Part shown: one piece after another, positions 18,982 to 28,267 of the stretch
How the letters are laid out: each line of letters opens with the position of its first letter
Numbering within the stretch: position 1 is the first letter of the stretch
NCBI GenBank assembly: GCA_003427395.1
Contig: BFEA01000115.1
Span: 1,266,307 to 1,298,085 of the forward strand
Direction: 5' to 3'
From: Chara braunii
Lineage: Eukaryota; Streptophyta; Charophyceae; Charales; Characeae
DNA: 31,779 nucleotides
The notes under the pieces: generated by a model
What the model was told of the DNA's origin: nothing
Database searches by the model: none
What the model saw: the letters and a program-made list of their open reading frames with translations, nothing else
Program-made: the position numbers and the translations under genes

Positions 18982-20175
18982 AGGTTGCCCCCTCGGGAGT
19001 CCAGAACTATCATTACATAATCATCCCTTTTGGCTACATATGATGGGAGTGGGTCAATGAAATCCACAATTGTGTATTGCTGTGCCAGGTCATGTATGAA
19101 TGCGGCCTGTATTTCTACCAGATGTGGCTCAGTTCAACCCAGAAGTAGTATTTCATCATTTGCTCCCGTTTTTCCTCCGGGTCTGAGCTTTTTGGGTTGC
19201 CATGGCCCATGGGTAAATGCATACTTTTTGGGTTTCATCCATCCATTCGTTATTTATCTTGTGTAAATAGACCGAGAATTGTGAAAACGACTAATGATAG
19301 GTGCTGTATCAGGAAAAATTCCTGGACAGCTTCATGGTTGCCCTTCATTTCCTCCAATCTTTTGCAAATCCACCTGATTTCATCATTGACTGATTTCTGT
19401 GCAATTTCCCCCTGAAACACCCAAGTACTAGCATGCTTGGTGTATGCTTGGTCTCTTTCTTCTAGTCTTTCAGTTGGGTAGGTTTTCATCATAGTTTTTC
19501 GTCCTCCTTTATCTATCACCTGGCTTTCGGACGGTAGGAGGAAGAGGGTGAGGAAATATGCTCGTGCCATCACCTGGCTTTCGAACGAAAGGTTTTTCAA
19601 CGGCACTTTCAGATCCTCTGCCATCCCTTGTTGAGGGTCTGTCATGGATCGTTTAATGGTTAAAGTCTTGTCCTGCATCGTGTTCCTCACCCGTTGTGCC
19701 CATGTAGGTTTTGCTTTCTCTTTTGTTGAATTATCTTTCTTCGTTCCGGGTTCTCCCCTTTTTTGCCCGCCTCCTCTTTTATCTCTTCCTCAGTTAACAT
19801 TTCATTCCCTGTGGCAACCATCATCTCCCCTTCTACCCCCTTTTCACCCTTCGTTCCCTCTTTTCGGTCTTGCTGGGGGTCTCCTTCCCCCCCTTCCCCT
19901 CCTGTTCCCATCTCTTGGTCATTCCGGGGCATCCCAATATCCGCCCAGACATTCCGATCGACTCGGTCGACTTGAGTTCTTTGGGTGGCCTGAGCTGTTA
20001 CCGCGGTTGGGGATGTGTTGCCATCGGGTGCGGGTTGACTTGTTGGGGATGGGGGAAGTTTCCAATTGGGCGGTCGTTCATACGGAGTGTTGGATTTTTG
20101 TCTACCCAGGGTGTGTCTCATAGCACCATGGAAGAAGATCAGGGGGCTCACACCTTTGACCTTCCGAGTATCCAT
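18973..20175 (-). pseudogene. LINE ORF1: N-terminal part
   Basis: The minus-strand frame from Met 20175 reads LIFFHGAMRHTLGRQ, a Pro/Thr-rich stretch, TQVDRVDRNVWADIGMPRND, Gly/Glu-rich sequence and EEEIKEEAGKKGENPERRK, with a stop at 19687. The frame 19250-19690 continues: LKVPLKNLSFESQVMARAYF, VIDKGGRKTMMKTYPTERLE, IAQKSVNDEIRWICKRLEEM. A second frameshift leads to KYAFTHGPWQPKKLRPGGK, HLVEIQAAFIHDLAQ and IVDFIDPLPSYVAKRDDYVM, then IVLDSRGGNLSLS at the insertion point. The last part has the feel of the DUF4283 fold that precedes the CCHC knuckle in plant LINE ORF1. Three frames in 1.2 kb show heavy decay. Confidence 0.7.
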
Positions 20176-20240
20176 CTTACTTATCGAGTGATTTCTTCCT
20201 AGGTGTTTATGCTTTTTACCTCCTTGCAGGGAAAATTTTT

Positions 20241-20745
20241 ATCGATAGTGAATTAATTGCAAAATTGGCTCGGCGGGGAGCGGGGAGGGAGGTTGAGGTT
20301 GTAGGAATGGGTGTGGAGTTGGGTGGACGCACACCTGCTCGTCGTTGCTCTTCGTCCTTCTGTCTTCTGTAAACCTTCCTGCTTTGCTCGTCTCCACCAA
20401 CCTCGATGTTGATTACCTTGGTTCCGGTCCTTATGCTGTGCTTGTCGCTCTTTGCCCCTCTGATTTTTTTTCACCACGCCCTTCGTGCACCAAATACTTT
20501 GCCCCTCCTCCTCCTGTCCTCGATTTATCCCAGTGCCGGTCCCGTGAACGTGACCGGCACCGGTCACCTGCCCGTGACCGGCCGGTCACCGGGACTGAAA
20601 TCTGTGAACGGCTGTTCACGACGGCTGTTCACGGGTTTTTCACCCACGGGGACGGCGGTACGGTCGGGATGGAGGTGGGAGGGGGGTGGTGCGGGGCCCT
20701 TCTACACCCCCGCACCTTCAAATCATTAAAAAAAAAAAAAAAAAA
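20241..20745. other. GTGACCGG-rich repeat region left of the gap
   Basis: No supported gene. 20535-20645 is packed with short words GTGACCGG, CCGGTCAC, GTGAACGG and TTCACG in both orientations, giving several overlapping palindromes (ACCGGCACCGGT, CCGGCCGG). The same words recur just right of the gap at 21500-21565. An A tract (about 20728-20745) runs into the gap and may be why assembly stopped. Confidence 0.7.
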
Positions 20746-21161
20746 NNNNNNNNNNNNNNNNNNNNNNNNNNNNNNNNNNNNNNNNNNNNNNNNNNNNNNN
20801 NNNNNNNNNNNNNNNNNNNNNNNNNNNNNNNNNNNNNNNNNNNNNNNNNNNNNNNNNNNNNNNNNNNNNNNNNNNNNNNNNNNNNNNNNNNNNNNNNNNN
20901 NNNNNNNNNNNNNNNNNNNNNNNNNNNNNNNNNNNNNNNNNNNNNNNNNNNNNNNNNNNNNNNNNNNNNNNNNNNNNNNNNNNNNNNNNNNNNNNNNNNN
21001 NNNNNNNNNNNNNNNNNNNNNNNNNNNNNNNNNNNNNNNNNNNNNNNNNNNNNNNNNNNNNNNNNNNNNNNNNNNNNNNNNNNNNNNNNNNNNNNNNNNN
21101 NNNNNNNNNNNNNNNNNNNNNNNNNNNNNNNNNNNNNNNNNNNNNNNNNNNNNNNNNNNNN
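20746..21161. other. Assembly gap (416 N)
   Basis: Unknown bases. Any reading frame drawn through this stretch is meaningless. The true length may differ from the number of N. Confidence 0.99.
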
Positions 21162-21560
21162 TATGATGCTGCCACTACTAGAGCAATTTACAAAAAAAAA
21201 ACAAAAAAAAAAACAACATGATTTGAATCGCCAAAACACCCTCAAAATGCCCTTGCACGGACAAATGCCGTGCCCACCCCCCGAATATATCTATATCTAT
21301 CTATCTATCTATCTATCTATCTAAATATATATATATATTTATTCATAAAAAATACATTTCGATCGTAAAAAAAATAAAAAAAATTCGGGAGATGCCCGTT
21401 ACAGAGCTACACAGACACGACCAAAAAAAAAACAGCATCACCAGCAACAAAAAAAAAAAAAAACGGGGTTCCCGCTCTGCGTAAACTCCGTTAACTACAT
21501 CCGGTCACGTTTTTCGTGACCGGTGGCTCGCTCGTTTTTCACTGACCCCGTGAACGGTGA
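21162..21560. repeat. A-rich and (TATC)n region right of the gap
   Basis: Several long A runs (near 21191-21212, 21367-21381, 21425-21432 and 21450-21463), a (TATC)n microsatellite at about 21286-21322 and a short (TA)n follow the gap. At 21500-21565 the CCGGTCACG and GTGAACGG words seen left of the gap return. No gene. Confidence 0.85.
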
Positions 21561-21740
21561 ACGGGGGTACGACACTGATTTATTGTTCTTCAATCTCTGC
21601 ACGGATCGTTCCTCCATATGTGTTGTTCTGGTTCCCCGCTTCTTCAGTCTTTCCCACACTCTCTAGCCCCGTCCAGACTCTCTCGTCTTCCACGCCCCAG
21701 TTGTTATCGTGGAACGCCACACACCCTCGTGTTCCAGTTG
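21561..21740. other. No gene recognised
   Basis: Pyrimidine-biased sequence. Frames on either strand are short and show no domain. It precedes the G-box cluster. Confidence 0.5.
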
Positions 21741-21746
21741 CTTTCA

Positions 21747-22099
21747 CACGTGGCGATGGCTGTTGTCTTCTATCTATCCTCCCTTGTTCCACTCCCAATC
21801 TTACCTATTTCACGAATTTCTTGTCCTGATGAGCGATTCTAGTTCCATGCCCTCCACACTCACTTCGGTCCCTTCAAAGGCTCTCTCCCCTTGACTCTGC
21901 CGATCACAGCGGCAACGGGCTCCCACGTGGAACTCGGATCATCGCGCGCCAACGCGCCTCGGCTCCGATCCCTTCCCCACGCGTCACTTCCTCCCTCGTG
22001 TGCCAGTTGTTTTGCCACGTGGCTCTGTCCACTTGATTCCACCACTATTAGCTGCACGTGCCACAAGGCGAAATCGCGGCGGCTATGGAGTCCCACGTG
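21747..22099. promoter_or_regulatory. Cluster of five CACGTG (G-box) sites
   Basis: The hexamer CACGTG occurs at 21747, 21924, 22016, 22055 and 22094. The last three are exactly 39 bp apart. A sixth lies at 22708. In plants this palindrome is the G-box bound by bZIP and bHLH factors. It would be expected about once in 4 kb by chance, so the density is notable. A TATA-like box lies about 375 bp downstream. Regulatory function is inference. Confidence 0.5.
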
Positions 22100-22471
22100 G
22101 AACTCCTTTCCAGGGGTCAGGCCACAACAGGTGTCAACCCGTGACACGATGCAGTCTAGTGCCGATGTCTTACCGCTCGTGCGATCTTGATCGTTTGAAT
22201 CTTGGTTCCGTTTCGCGCTGTTCTTCGCACTCTTCTTCTTCCTGCTCTAATCCTCGCGCCGAAATACTCTGTCGACTCCCTCTTCACTCCCTCTAGCCAA
22301 GGAGACGCGCCGTGTAAGAAGGAAATTCCTGATACACGATGATTATTCTGATTGGCTACGACTTGGATCCAAAGGATCGACATGGCTTTCGTCAAGCGAG
22401 TGTCCCTGAACCTTCCTCTACCCCTCCCTACCTCAGTCCTAACCCTCCCTATCATCTATCTCCTTTTTCGC

Positions 22472-22480
22472 AACTATAAA
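22472..22480 (+). promoter_or_regulatory. TATA-like box
   Basis: CTATAAATT sits in a pyrimidine-rich context. A CT-rich stretch about 30 bp downstream (near 22504-22516) would suit a plant start region. With the G-boxes upstream and the intron downstream it forms a plausible promoter, either of a host transcript or of a retroelement LTR. Confidence 0.4.
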
Positions 22481-22780
22481 TTCCGCAAGCGCTCCCAGAA
22501 AACTCTCTCTCTCTTGACTCATTAGCCAGCATCTGGAAAGCAGTGGCTACTAGCTACGTGTTAGGTGGGAAAGTGCGAGTTGAAAAGTCCCGACGAGCTG
22601 ACTGTAGCCTTGGCAGCGGAGCACTGGATCACCCGACGAACCGTGGGATCCACGCCAGACTGTGCAGAGACTAAGTTGGCGGGGTGACGATCGCTGTGGT
22701 GAATTAGCACGTGACGGCCGGGATCGTCAGTGTTGGCGAGAAGTTCGAATCCGAAGTGAGTGAGTGCATGACCTGGGGCC

Positions 22781-23029
22781 ATGGTGGAGTTTTATGACGA
22801 AAGTGCCTCTTTTGCCCCAAAATCTGTATTTTTAGCGTGAGTTCTGATCACTCAGCTTTTAAGCTGGAATTTCCCTGGACAAGATCGTCGGACATTCTAT
22901 GATTGCTTTCTACTCGTTCCTCCCTTCTGATCTGCGTCTATTCTACCTCAATCTCTCTCTCTGTCATGTTATGTTATAATGGATGAATTATGGTAACTTT
23001 GCTTCTCTCACTTTGATATGTGCATGCAG
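22781..23029 (+). other. Putative short first exon and 193-bp intron
   Basis: ATG at 22781 (context GCCATGG) opens 18 codons (MVEFYDESASFAPKSVFL) up to a strong donor GTGAGT at 22837. A fitting acceptor, pyrimidine-rich then TGCATGCAG, ends at 23029. Joining the exons reaches a stop after four more codons, so the product would be tiny, or the exon is an upstream ORF or non-coding. On the opposite strand 22561-22782 is also open for 73 codons (MAPGHALTHFGFELLANTDD). I cannot tell which strand, if either, is transcribed. Confidence 0.3.
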
Positions 23030-23158
23030 TGGGTCGTATTAGAGCTTGTTATAGCATGATTGAGAGGATGATTGGCTGATCGACTGAATGGTCTGGCTGC
23101 CTGGAATATCAAATGAAAGATCTATGATTAAGAAGATTTTGGTTAGTGCTTGCTTTTG

Positions 23159-23952
23159 TTGCCATGTGGACTGACGGCCTCACCCTGACCGGGCGCCAAC
23201 TTCCCGTGCCCCCGCCACGCCCCTTCCCGTACAACGAGGAAAGGATACGTGTATGCGAGTGGGACGTACGAGAAGTCGTCGCCAAGATCGGAGGGCGCGA
23301 CTACTTTCCTCCCGAAACTCGGTGTTTTGGGTTCGTCGGTGCGGGTTTTGTTATTGTTGATACACAGTTTCTGCTCTATTCGTTGTTGTAGCAATGTTAT
23401 TGCCATTTAACGAATTGATCGTCGTCCAGTGGACGATAGTAACACCTCATTGGCCTAACACTCTGTGCATTGTGCAACGATTGTCGCCGCTTTGAGCGTT
23501 ACCGAGCCAAGGGTTTCCACTACCGCACACGTGGCGAGGATGAGCACAACGAGAGGGCTACTCGATTGAAGCCCTCCACGTCAGATTCGGAGTTGTGTAT
23601 CTCGTTTGACGAGCGCCGACGAGACCTCATCCGTAAACGGGATACCACATGTGTACCCGCCCCCTTTCATGTGAAACGAAGAGCGACGGCTCGCTGGGAA
23701 GTTCGGTGATACTTTTTGGGTTGAATTTCCTATAGCCGCGAGTCCGGTGCGCACCTTTTCTCCCTTAAACCCGCGCGGCGACGGACCTCCTTCTTACGAA
23801 AATCGGACCCACACATGGGATTTCAGTTCTATCTGTGTCGCCACACTCAACTTTTTCAAAAATTATTGGCACACTCCATCTTTGTTGTTCTCCCGGGGCC
23901 CTCCCGCAAACCAAAACGCTCCGACCGGGAAGCAGCACAGGGCGTGAGGTTG
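23159..23952 (+). repeat. Dispersed repeat R, copy 2, with conserved ORF
   Basis: This copy extends further left than copy 1. ATG 23164 (context GCCATGT) begins MWTDGLTLTGRQLPVPPPRP and runs through CEWDVREVVAKIGGRDYFPP and VGAGFVIVDT to a stop at 23391. An 11- or 12-base insertion relative to copy 1 (near 23386-23398) breaks the frame. The protein resumes at about 23455 with LCNDCRRFERYRAKGFHYRT, RGEDEHNERATRLKPSTSDS, ELC, RRDLIRKRDTTCVPAPFHV and RRATARWEV, stopping at 23707-23709. Cys pairs suggest metal binding. The two copies keep protein words better than third positions, as expected of a once-coding sequence. The downstream tail (FQFYLCRHTQLFQK, PGPSRKPKRSDREAAQGVRL) is shared as well. 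Family unknown. Confidence 0.75.
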
Positions 23953-24107
23953 AGCGTCATACGTGCTTTTTCGTTGTCAGTAGGAGACTCTGAGGGCATT
24001 GGGCAAAATGAGAGTGCAAATCCGCACGCGGAGGAGGGAGACGCTCCATCAAGTCCCTGTCGAAGGGCTGGATACTGTGGCCATCCGAGGCTGCAGTTCA
24101 AGCCTCG

Positions 24108-24464
24108 GTGATGGCCGCAGTTCAAGCTTGTTGCGCCATGGGTTGCAGTGTTCTTCCACGAGCGACGCCGAGGTGGTGGATGAAAAGGAGGACGGTGGGG
24201 GCGTGGGAGGATCTATGGCAATGCGATGATGTGACGGAGTACTTCTGGGAGAAGCTGCTTATGTCACCACGTGTCTTTCGGGCAATGGCGATTACATCCA
24301 GTGTGGACGAACACCCGTGGGATGCGCTGCTGATGTCGATGTCGACTGCAGTCAGTGCCGATCCCTCGTCTTCTTTGCTGGAGGCCTTGAATAGAGGTCG
24401 GCCATCAACGATAGAGGAAGCACACGTGGAACTGGAGGCAACATGTACAAAACGGCAACGATGA
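24108..24464 (+). pseudogene. PIF/Harbinger-like transposase, N-terminal fragment
   Basis: The frame gives MAAVQACCAMGCSVLP, RWWMKRRTVGAWEDLWQCDD, VTEYFWEKLLMSPRVFRAMA and then an unrelated-looking tail to the stop at 24464. The WEDL, F-x-x-x-L-x-MS-x-x-x-F words are like the N-terminal segment that precedes the DDE domain in plant PIF/Harbinger transposases. None of the catalytic DDE region follows, so the gene is truncated. The enzyme would cut the element ends together with a Myb-like partner, and a partner-like ORF lies 4.5 kb downstream on the same strand. Confidence 0.55.
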
Positions 24465-24470
24465 AGGGAG

Positions 24471-24604
24471 CATACGGTAGAGGACAGCATATGACACACA
24501 CAATCTAACGGGTCGTACACCCTTGCACTGCGAGCCGCATACGGTGGAGGACAGCATATGACACACGCACTCTAACGGGTCGTACACCCTTGCACTGCGA
24601 GCCA
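24471..24604. repeat. 67-bp tandem duplication
   Basis: Two adjacent 67-bp copies (24471-24537 and 24538-24604) start CATACGGT and end CACTGCGAGCC. They differ at only a few positions and each contains AGCATATGAC. Located just after the transposase fragment. Confidence 0.95.
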
Positions 24605-24641
24605 GGCCGTGGCCTGCGTGGTGGCTTCTGGAGTGGTCCAC

Positions 24642-25420
24642 TTAAGACCTGCTCTTCGCCTGCCGCCCGTTCATGCGGACGTACTTCTTTGCAGACAGCC
24701 TCTTACGTGTACGTCCAGGCACTCTGCAGAGGATGCAGACGTGGAAAAAGGAGACAAGGAGAAGCAAAAGGATGACCAGGAGCAGCAGCGGCAGCCTGCA
24801 AAAGACGTCGGCCATGAAAAGCAAATGGGAAGGGCGGTAGCTAGACGACGACAATACACCTCCAGCATACGGCAACGAAGAGGGCTGCAAACGACAAACT
24901 GGAGCATGGGACAAATGCCTTGTAATGTCGTCGCGGAATACAGTGGGCGATCAGAGCAAAGGGGGACGACTGAAGTATTCAAATTTGTCGACTGTTTGAC
25001 CCCTTTCCTTTGGGCGGCACGCACTGCGAAAGAGACCATTGGCCAGGTCTACGACTTCCGCAGGAGCCGGCCGACCACCAACGGTTACCATTGGCGGAAA
25101 GGTTCCTGGAAGTCGAACGTTGAAGACCCAAGATGTCTGTGCGCTGCCCGGTAGGAACTCCAATGGACCAGCCGACGGAAATTTCTTGCCGACGACAGGT
25201 GCCCTTGCCGCTCCGATTATTGCGGATCGCTGATCTCCAAGGGACCTCGGGAGGTCCATTGGGGAATGCCACCAAATGGTTGTAGCCCGAGGACGCCCCA
25301 AGGATTCCCCAAGGAAATGTTTTCACATTTTTCTTTCCGTTTTCATCCCTGAGCCTGAGGATAGGTGGAACAAAAGTTTCCTCAGGGTATTTACGTGGCC
25401 GAGGAGTGTCTAACAAGCCC
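24642..25420 (-). repeat. Inverted duplication, left arm (Harbinger 5' region)
   Basis: Read on the minus strand, this arm matches 28268-29000 read on the plus strand. Both begin GTTAGACACTCCTCGG, share CAAGGATT and GGACCTC..GAGGTCC blocks, GGTCCATT, CCCCCTTTGC and a coding piece. Here the piece is the minus-strand frame 24642-24914, with MADVFCRLPLLLLVILLLLL, VSFFHVCILCRVPGRTRKRL. The Leu-rich run could be a signal peptide or membrane anchor. The arm is a second, diverging copy of the sequence upstream of the Myb-like ORF, pointing the other way. Confidence 0.75.
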
Positions 25421-26547
25421 CTTTGTCATTCCGCCACAGAGTGCGGCGAGCTCTCCACTCTGTACTGCTATTTTTGCTGCTTTGTGGAGGGTCATCCTCG
25501 TGACCTCTCCACAAAACTTCTTGGCGAGTGCACGGCTTCCCGCGTCACCCCGAGTGGAGATCAGGCAGACACAATTTCTGAACTTTTCTGTAGAAGAAAT
25601 ATAGTGGCGAGTAAGTGCAACCAGGCCTCCAGTTAGACACGATTCTAATTTTTTTACTCTCCACATATCCGCCACAAATTGTGGCAGATGGCGAGTAGCG
25701 CAACTACGCCCTGAGTGAGGCTCCCCACTCATGATGGGGGGTCTAGGCACTCCCTTGCCCCGCTCACGTGTTCGAAAGCAGCGAGAACAAGGATGGTATT
25801 CTGGGCTGACGCAAGCATCTGTGGGGTGAAGTCACGGCTGCACATGGCTCATCCTGTCGTTCCCATCTGGACTTACGTGGTGTAAGCTCACAGCGGGGTG
25901 AGTTCACCAGTGCACATGGCTCACCCCACTGGCCCCGTCTGTACTCAAGTGGCGTGAGCTCATTTTAGGTGAAGTTCGTGCAGTGGTGAGGCCCTTGGGT
26001 GACTACTCACCTGAGATGAGCACTCACACTGCCAGTTGGCGTGAGGTGAGTAGTGCAGCAAGGCCCTAGATCTTCGCGCCTAGATTTCAAATGGACATAT
26101 ATGGTGAGAAGTGCAACTAGGCCGTTATCCAACAGGCAGAGAAAGGTTGCCCCACCATGCTTCACTTTTATCACATCCAAACTGTTACACCACTTCTGAC
26201 GGATCTCCTGTCTCCTTGCCCTCGTCCGCCTGTCTTTTCTGCTCCACCAAGCTCCTTGAAATGCATTCTGTGGCGGAAGCCTGGAGAGTGAAAATAACAA
26301 AAAAAATTGCGGCGAGTACGTGTCACAGTTGCAATTAGTCACCATGATCTAGATTCAGCAGAAAAGTTAGAAAGGGTTGTCGGCCAGATCTGCAGATCTG
26401 CACCCGTGAAGCTGAATACTCTCCAGAAAGCCATTTTTTTTGGAGGGGCCACTAGAAGTACCCTCCACAAAATGGTTTTCTGGAGCGTATTCGGCTTCAC
26501 CGCTGTGGCCGATGGAAAGAGAAACTCTCCACACAGTCTGACAGTTT
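25421..26547. repeat. MITE-rich spacer with repeated element-end motif
   Basis: No gene. The word AGTxxTGCAACxAGGCCC, with spacing variants and often followed by TTA or TA, occurs near 25604-25635, 25681-25713, 26041-26069 and 26101-26128, always in this orientation; a fifth is at 27829-27859. Read backwards it is GGGCCTGGTTGCA, which looks like the end of PIF/Harbinger MITEs with their TTA target. Clusters of GTGGCGAG, GTGGAGAG and CTCTCCAC words also fill the region. Confidence 0.6.
25821..25962. repeat. 71-bp imperfect tandem duplication
   Basis: Two units (25821-25891 and 25892-25962) share GCACATGGCTCA, CCCATCTG/CCCGTCTG and GTGTAAGCTCA/GCGTGAGCTCA words. They lie within the MITE-rich spacer. 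Confidence 0.75.
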
Positions 26548-27757
26548 GGGTCTCTATCCACTACTGTCTGTAGTACACGATTTCATATAGTGGCCATATA
26601 GCTGTCCGAGCTAAAAAAAACATATAAAACCTTGCGTCGCTCCACTTAGAGGTGGACCCCACTGCTTTGCGGCAAAGCTTTGGAAGACTATTTGTGAAAC
26701 CCCACTGCTTTGCGGCAAAGCCTTGGAAAAGGCTCAGATATGACGTGGCGAACGTTTTCACTCAGTTTTGTTTTGCCGTTCCTTGCGGTTCGGCCATTCT
26801 CAGGGGGTAGGGGGGGGGGCACATCCCTCGGTTCGGCCATCCCATGTGGAAAGGAGAGCCAGGGATTGGGTGAGAACTGAGACAAGCGGATGTGAAGTTT
26901 CCATATAAGGAAAGTTTTCCCTATCGGGTAACCGGCACCAGCGGAACTGGATAAAATTTGTGCTGCAGTGGGGTCTGCTTTTCTCTTTCCCATCGCCGGG
27001 GCCTACGATTTGGGTTTGGCGGCCTGCCAGGCAGTGGGGTCCACCTCTTACTATCCACTCTACAGTGCACGGATTCTTCTTGAAATCACGGATTTTTCTT
27101 GAAATCAAGGTCGTATAGTGGACAGTAGTGGAGCGATACAGGCACTATCCGAAGCTGGTGATGCCTGTCCCACGTAGGTCCCACAACGTCTGGTAGGAAA
27201 GGGTACGTGTCATCGAACTGGGGGATGCAAACTGCAAAAGTCCGTGGGCCCCTCGTTCTTTTTGGGGGGTTCCTGGCTCCGTTCTCCCAGGCGCCCGACT
27301 TGAATGCATGCAACGAGACTATCTGGCTTGGTGCAGTCCTTTTTTTTTCCCCTTGATCCATTATTCGGCACGCTCGGGTGCCGGAGGGGAGGAAGGTTGG
27401 GGGAGGGCGGGCACTTTGGCTGTGGTCATCCATGCGCAGGGCGGGTACCCGGTTCCAGGACGATGGCCTCACTATACGAAACCGTATAGATTCCAATTCC
27501 ACAAAAATACAAAATAGGCAGTTTTGTCTGCCCAGACTCCAGGCGCTCCATATGGTTTCGCCATGCTACGCCGACCTCCTTCGACCACCCTCCAAGTAAC
27601 GACGTTTGCAGGCTGGGAACTATACGGGATCGTATGGTGAATCTGGAGGGAGCGATCTGACAACTATACGGGATTTCCGCAGGTACATTTCGGATAGTAA
27701 GTGGAGCGGTATCCCACTATCCGAAATCGTACAGCAGATAGTAGTGGAGTGAGACCC
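26548..27757. mobile_element. MITE-like element A with GGGTCTC inverted ends
   Basis: The left end from 26548 (GGGTCTC, then TCCACTACT, TCTG, ACGATTTC, ATAGTGG) matches the complement of the right end, which finishes AGTAGTGGAGTGAGACCC at 27757. The similarity spans about 45 bases with small indels. TTT flanks both ends (26545-26547 and 27758-27760), compatible with a 3-bp duplication. It contains element B and a further pair of related inverted segments (26637-26657 region and about 27117-27137). Coding capacity is nil. Confidence 0.7.
26649..27047. mobile_element. MITE B, 17-bp perfect TIRs and TTA duplication
   Basis: GAGGTGGACCCCACTGC at 26649-26665 is exactly complementary to 27031-27047. 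TTA flanks both ends (26646-26648 and 27048-27050), the target duplication typical of PIF/Harbinger (Tourist-type) MITEs. Joining the flanks gives CGCTCCACTTACTATCC. Its exact complement is present without an insertion at 27692-27708, which is an empty site in a related sequence. Inside, CCCCACTGCTTTGCGGCAAAGC is repeated at about 26657 and 26700. It has no ORF of its own, so it needs a transposase from elsewhere. Confidence 0.88.
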
Positions 27758-28267
27758 TTTTCCACATGCTCAAAAGTTTGGCTAGTAAGTGTGGCCTTGG
27801 ACCCACTGGCCAACTTGGCGGAATCCGATGGAGAGTAGTGCATGCAACCAGGCCCTTAGCCAAAAGGCCCAGAAAGGTATGCAACGAAACTTGGGCCCCG
27901 CCACTATTTTTGCTGTGAAACTACAGCCAAGGGGCTATTTTCCCAACTTAGGGCATCGCCACACCACTCTCGAAATGTGCAAAATGAGAATGAACTTCCC
28001 CACTGGAATATGGCCAGATGCACCCACCACGTTTTAAATTTGTCTTTTTCACATTTAGAGTGGTGTGGCGCCGCGGCCGCCGCCCTTATCCATAATACAT
28101 TTAGAAGAATCATAGTGTGAAGGAAGGGCATCTGGCAGTCTGTCAAAGGCTGACGAGGCCGGCCATTAGCCAATGTATTCTTTTTTTTCTCCGTTGGAGG
28201 GGGGAGGGCTGTGCTGCGCTCTGCAGCGGTACAATACAGAGGCGACGCTGGAGGGGTCGAGTAAGGG
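27758..28267. other. Spacer with a further hairpin, no gene
   Basis: Contains the fifth element-end motif (27829-27859) and an inverted repeat described separately. No frame with a recognisable protein. Confidence 0.6.
27957..28070. repeat. Inverted repeat around GCCACACCACTCT
   Basis: CGCCACACCACTCT with CGAAATGTG (27957-27979) pairs with CACATTTAGAGTGGTGTGGCG (28050-28070) apart from one small gap or mismatch. It encloses about 70 bases, the size of a small MITE or hairpin insertion. Confidence 0.8.

Larger units (their letters stand above)
9631..20240 (-). mobile_element. L1-like LINE, minus strand, split by two insertions
   Basis: A single non-LTR retrotransposon reads right to left: ORF1 (about 20175 to 15353) with a CCHC knuckle, then ORF2 (15293 to about 10490) with APE-type endonuclease, reverse transcriptase and a C-terminal zinc-binding domain. 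It ends in a T tract on + (9631-9643), the poly(A) tail of the minus strand. A foldback element (12539-13214) and a TIR transposon (17471-18972) interrupt it; taking them out leaves about 8.4 kb. Domain order and the plant-type ORF1 with a CF(x)C knuckle fit plant L1-like LINEs. The 5' end is not sharply visible; 20240 is an estimate. Frameshifts and stops throughout make it inactive. Confidence 0.85.

Noticed and set aside
20345-21324. ORFs running through 20746-21161
   Set aside because: They cross an assembly gap; the residues are unknown and the frames are meaningless.
22735-22760. GTTCGAATCC, resembling a tRNA B box (tRNA gene or SINE)
   Set aside because: No A box at the right distance and no cloverleaf could be drawn around it.
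26007-27663. ORFs of 60-140 codons in the MITE nest
   Set aside because: They cross transposon boundaries and inverted repeats and show no domain.
25821-27900. CRISPR-like array from short repeated words
   Set aside because: Repeat spacing is irregular, repeats are imperfect and belong to MITE ends, and the surroundings are eukaryotic.
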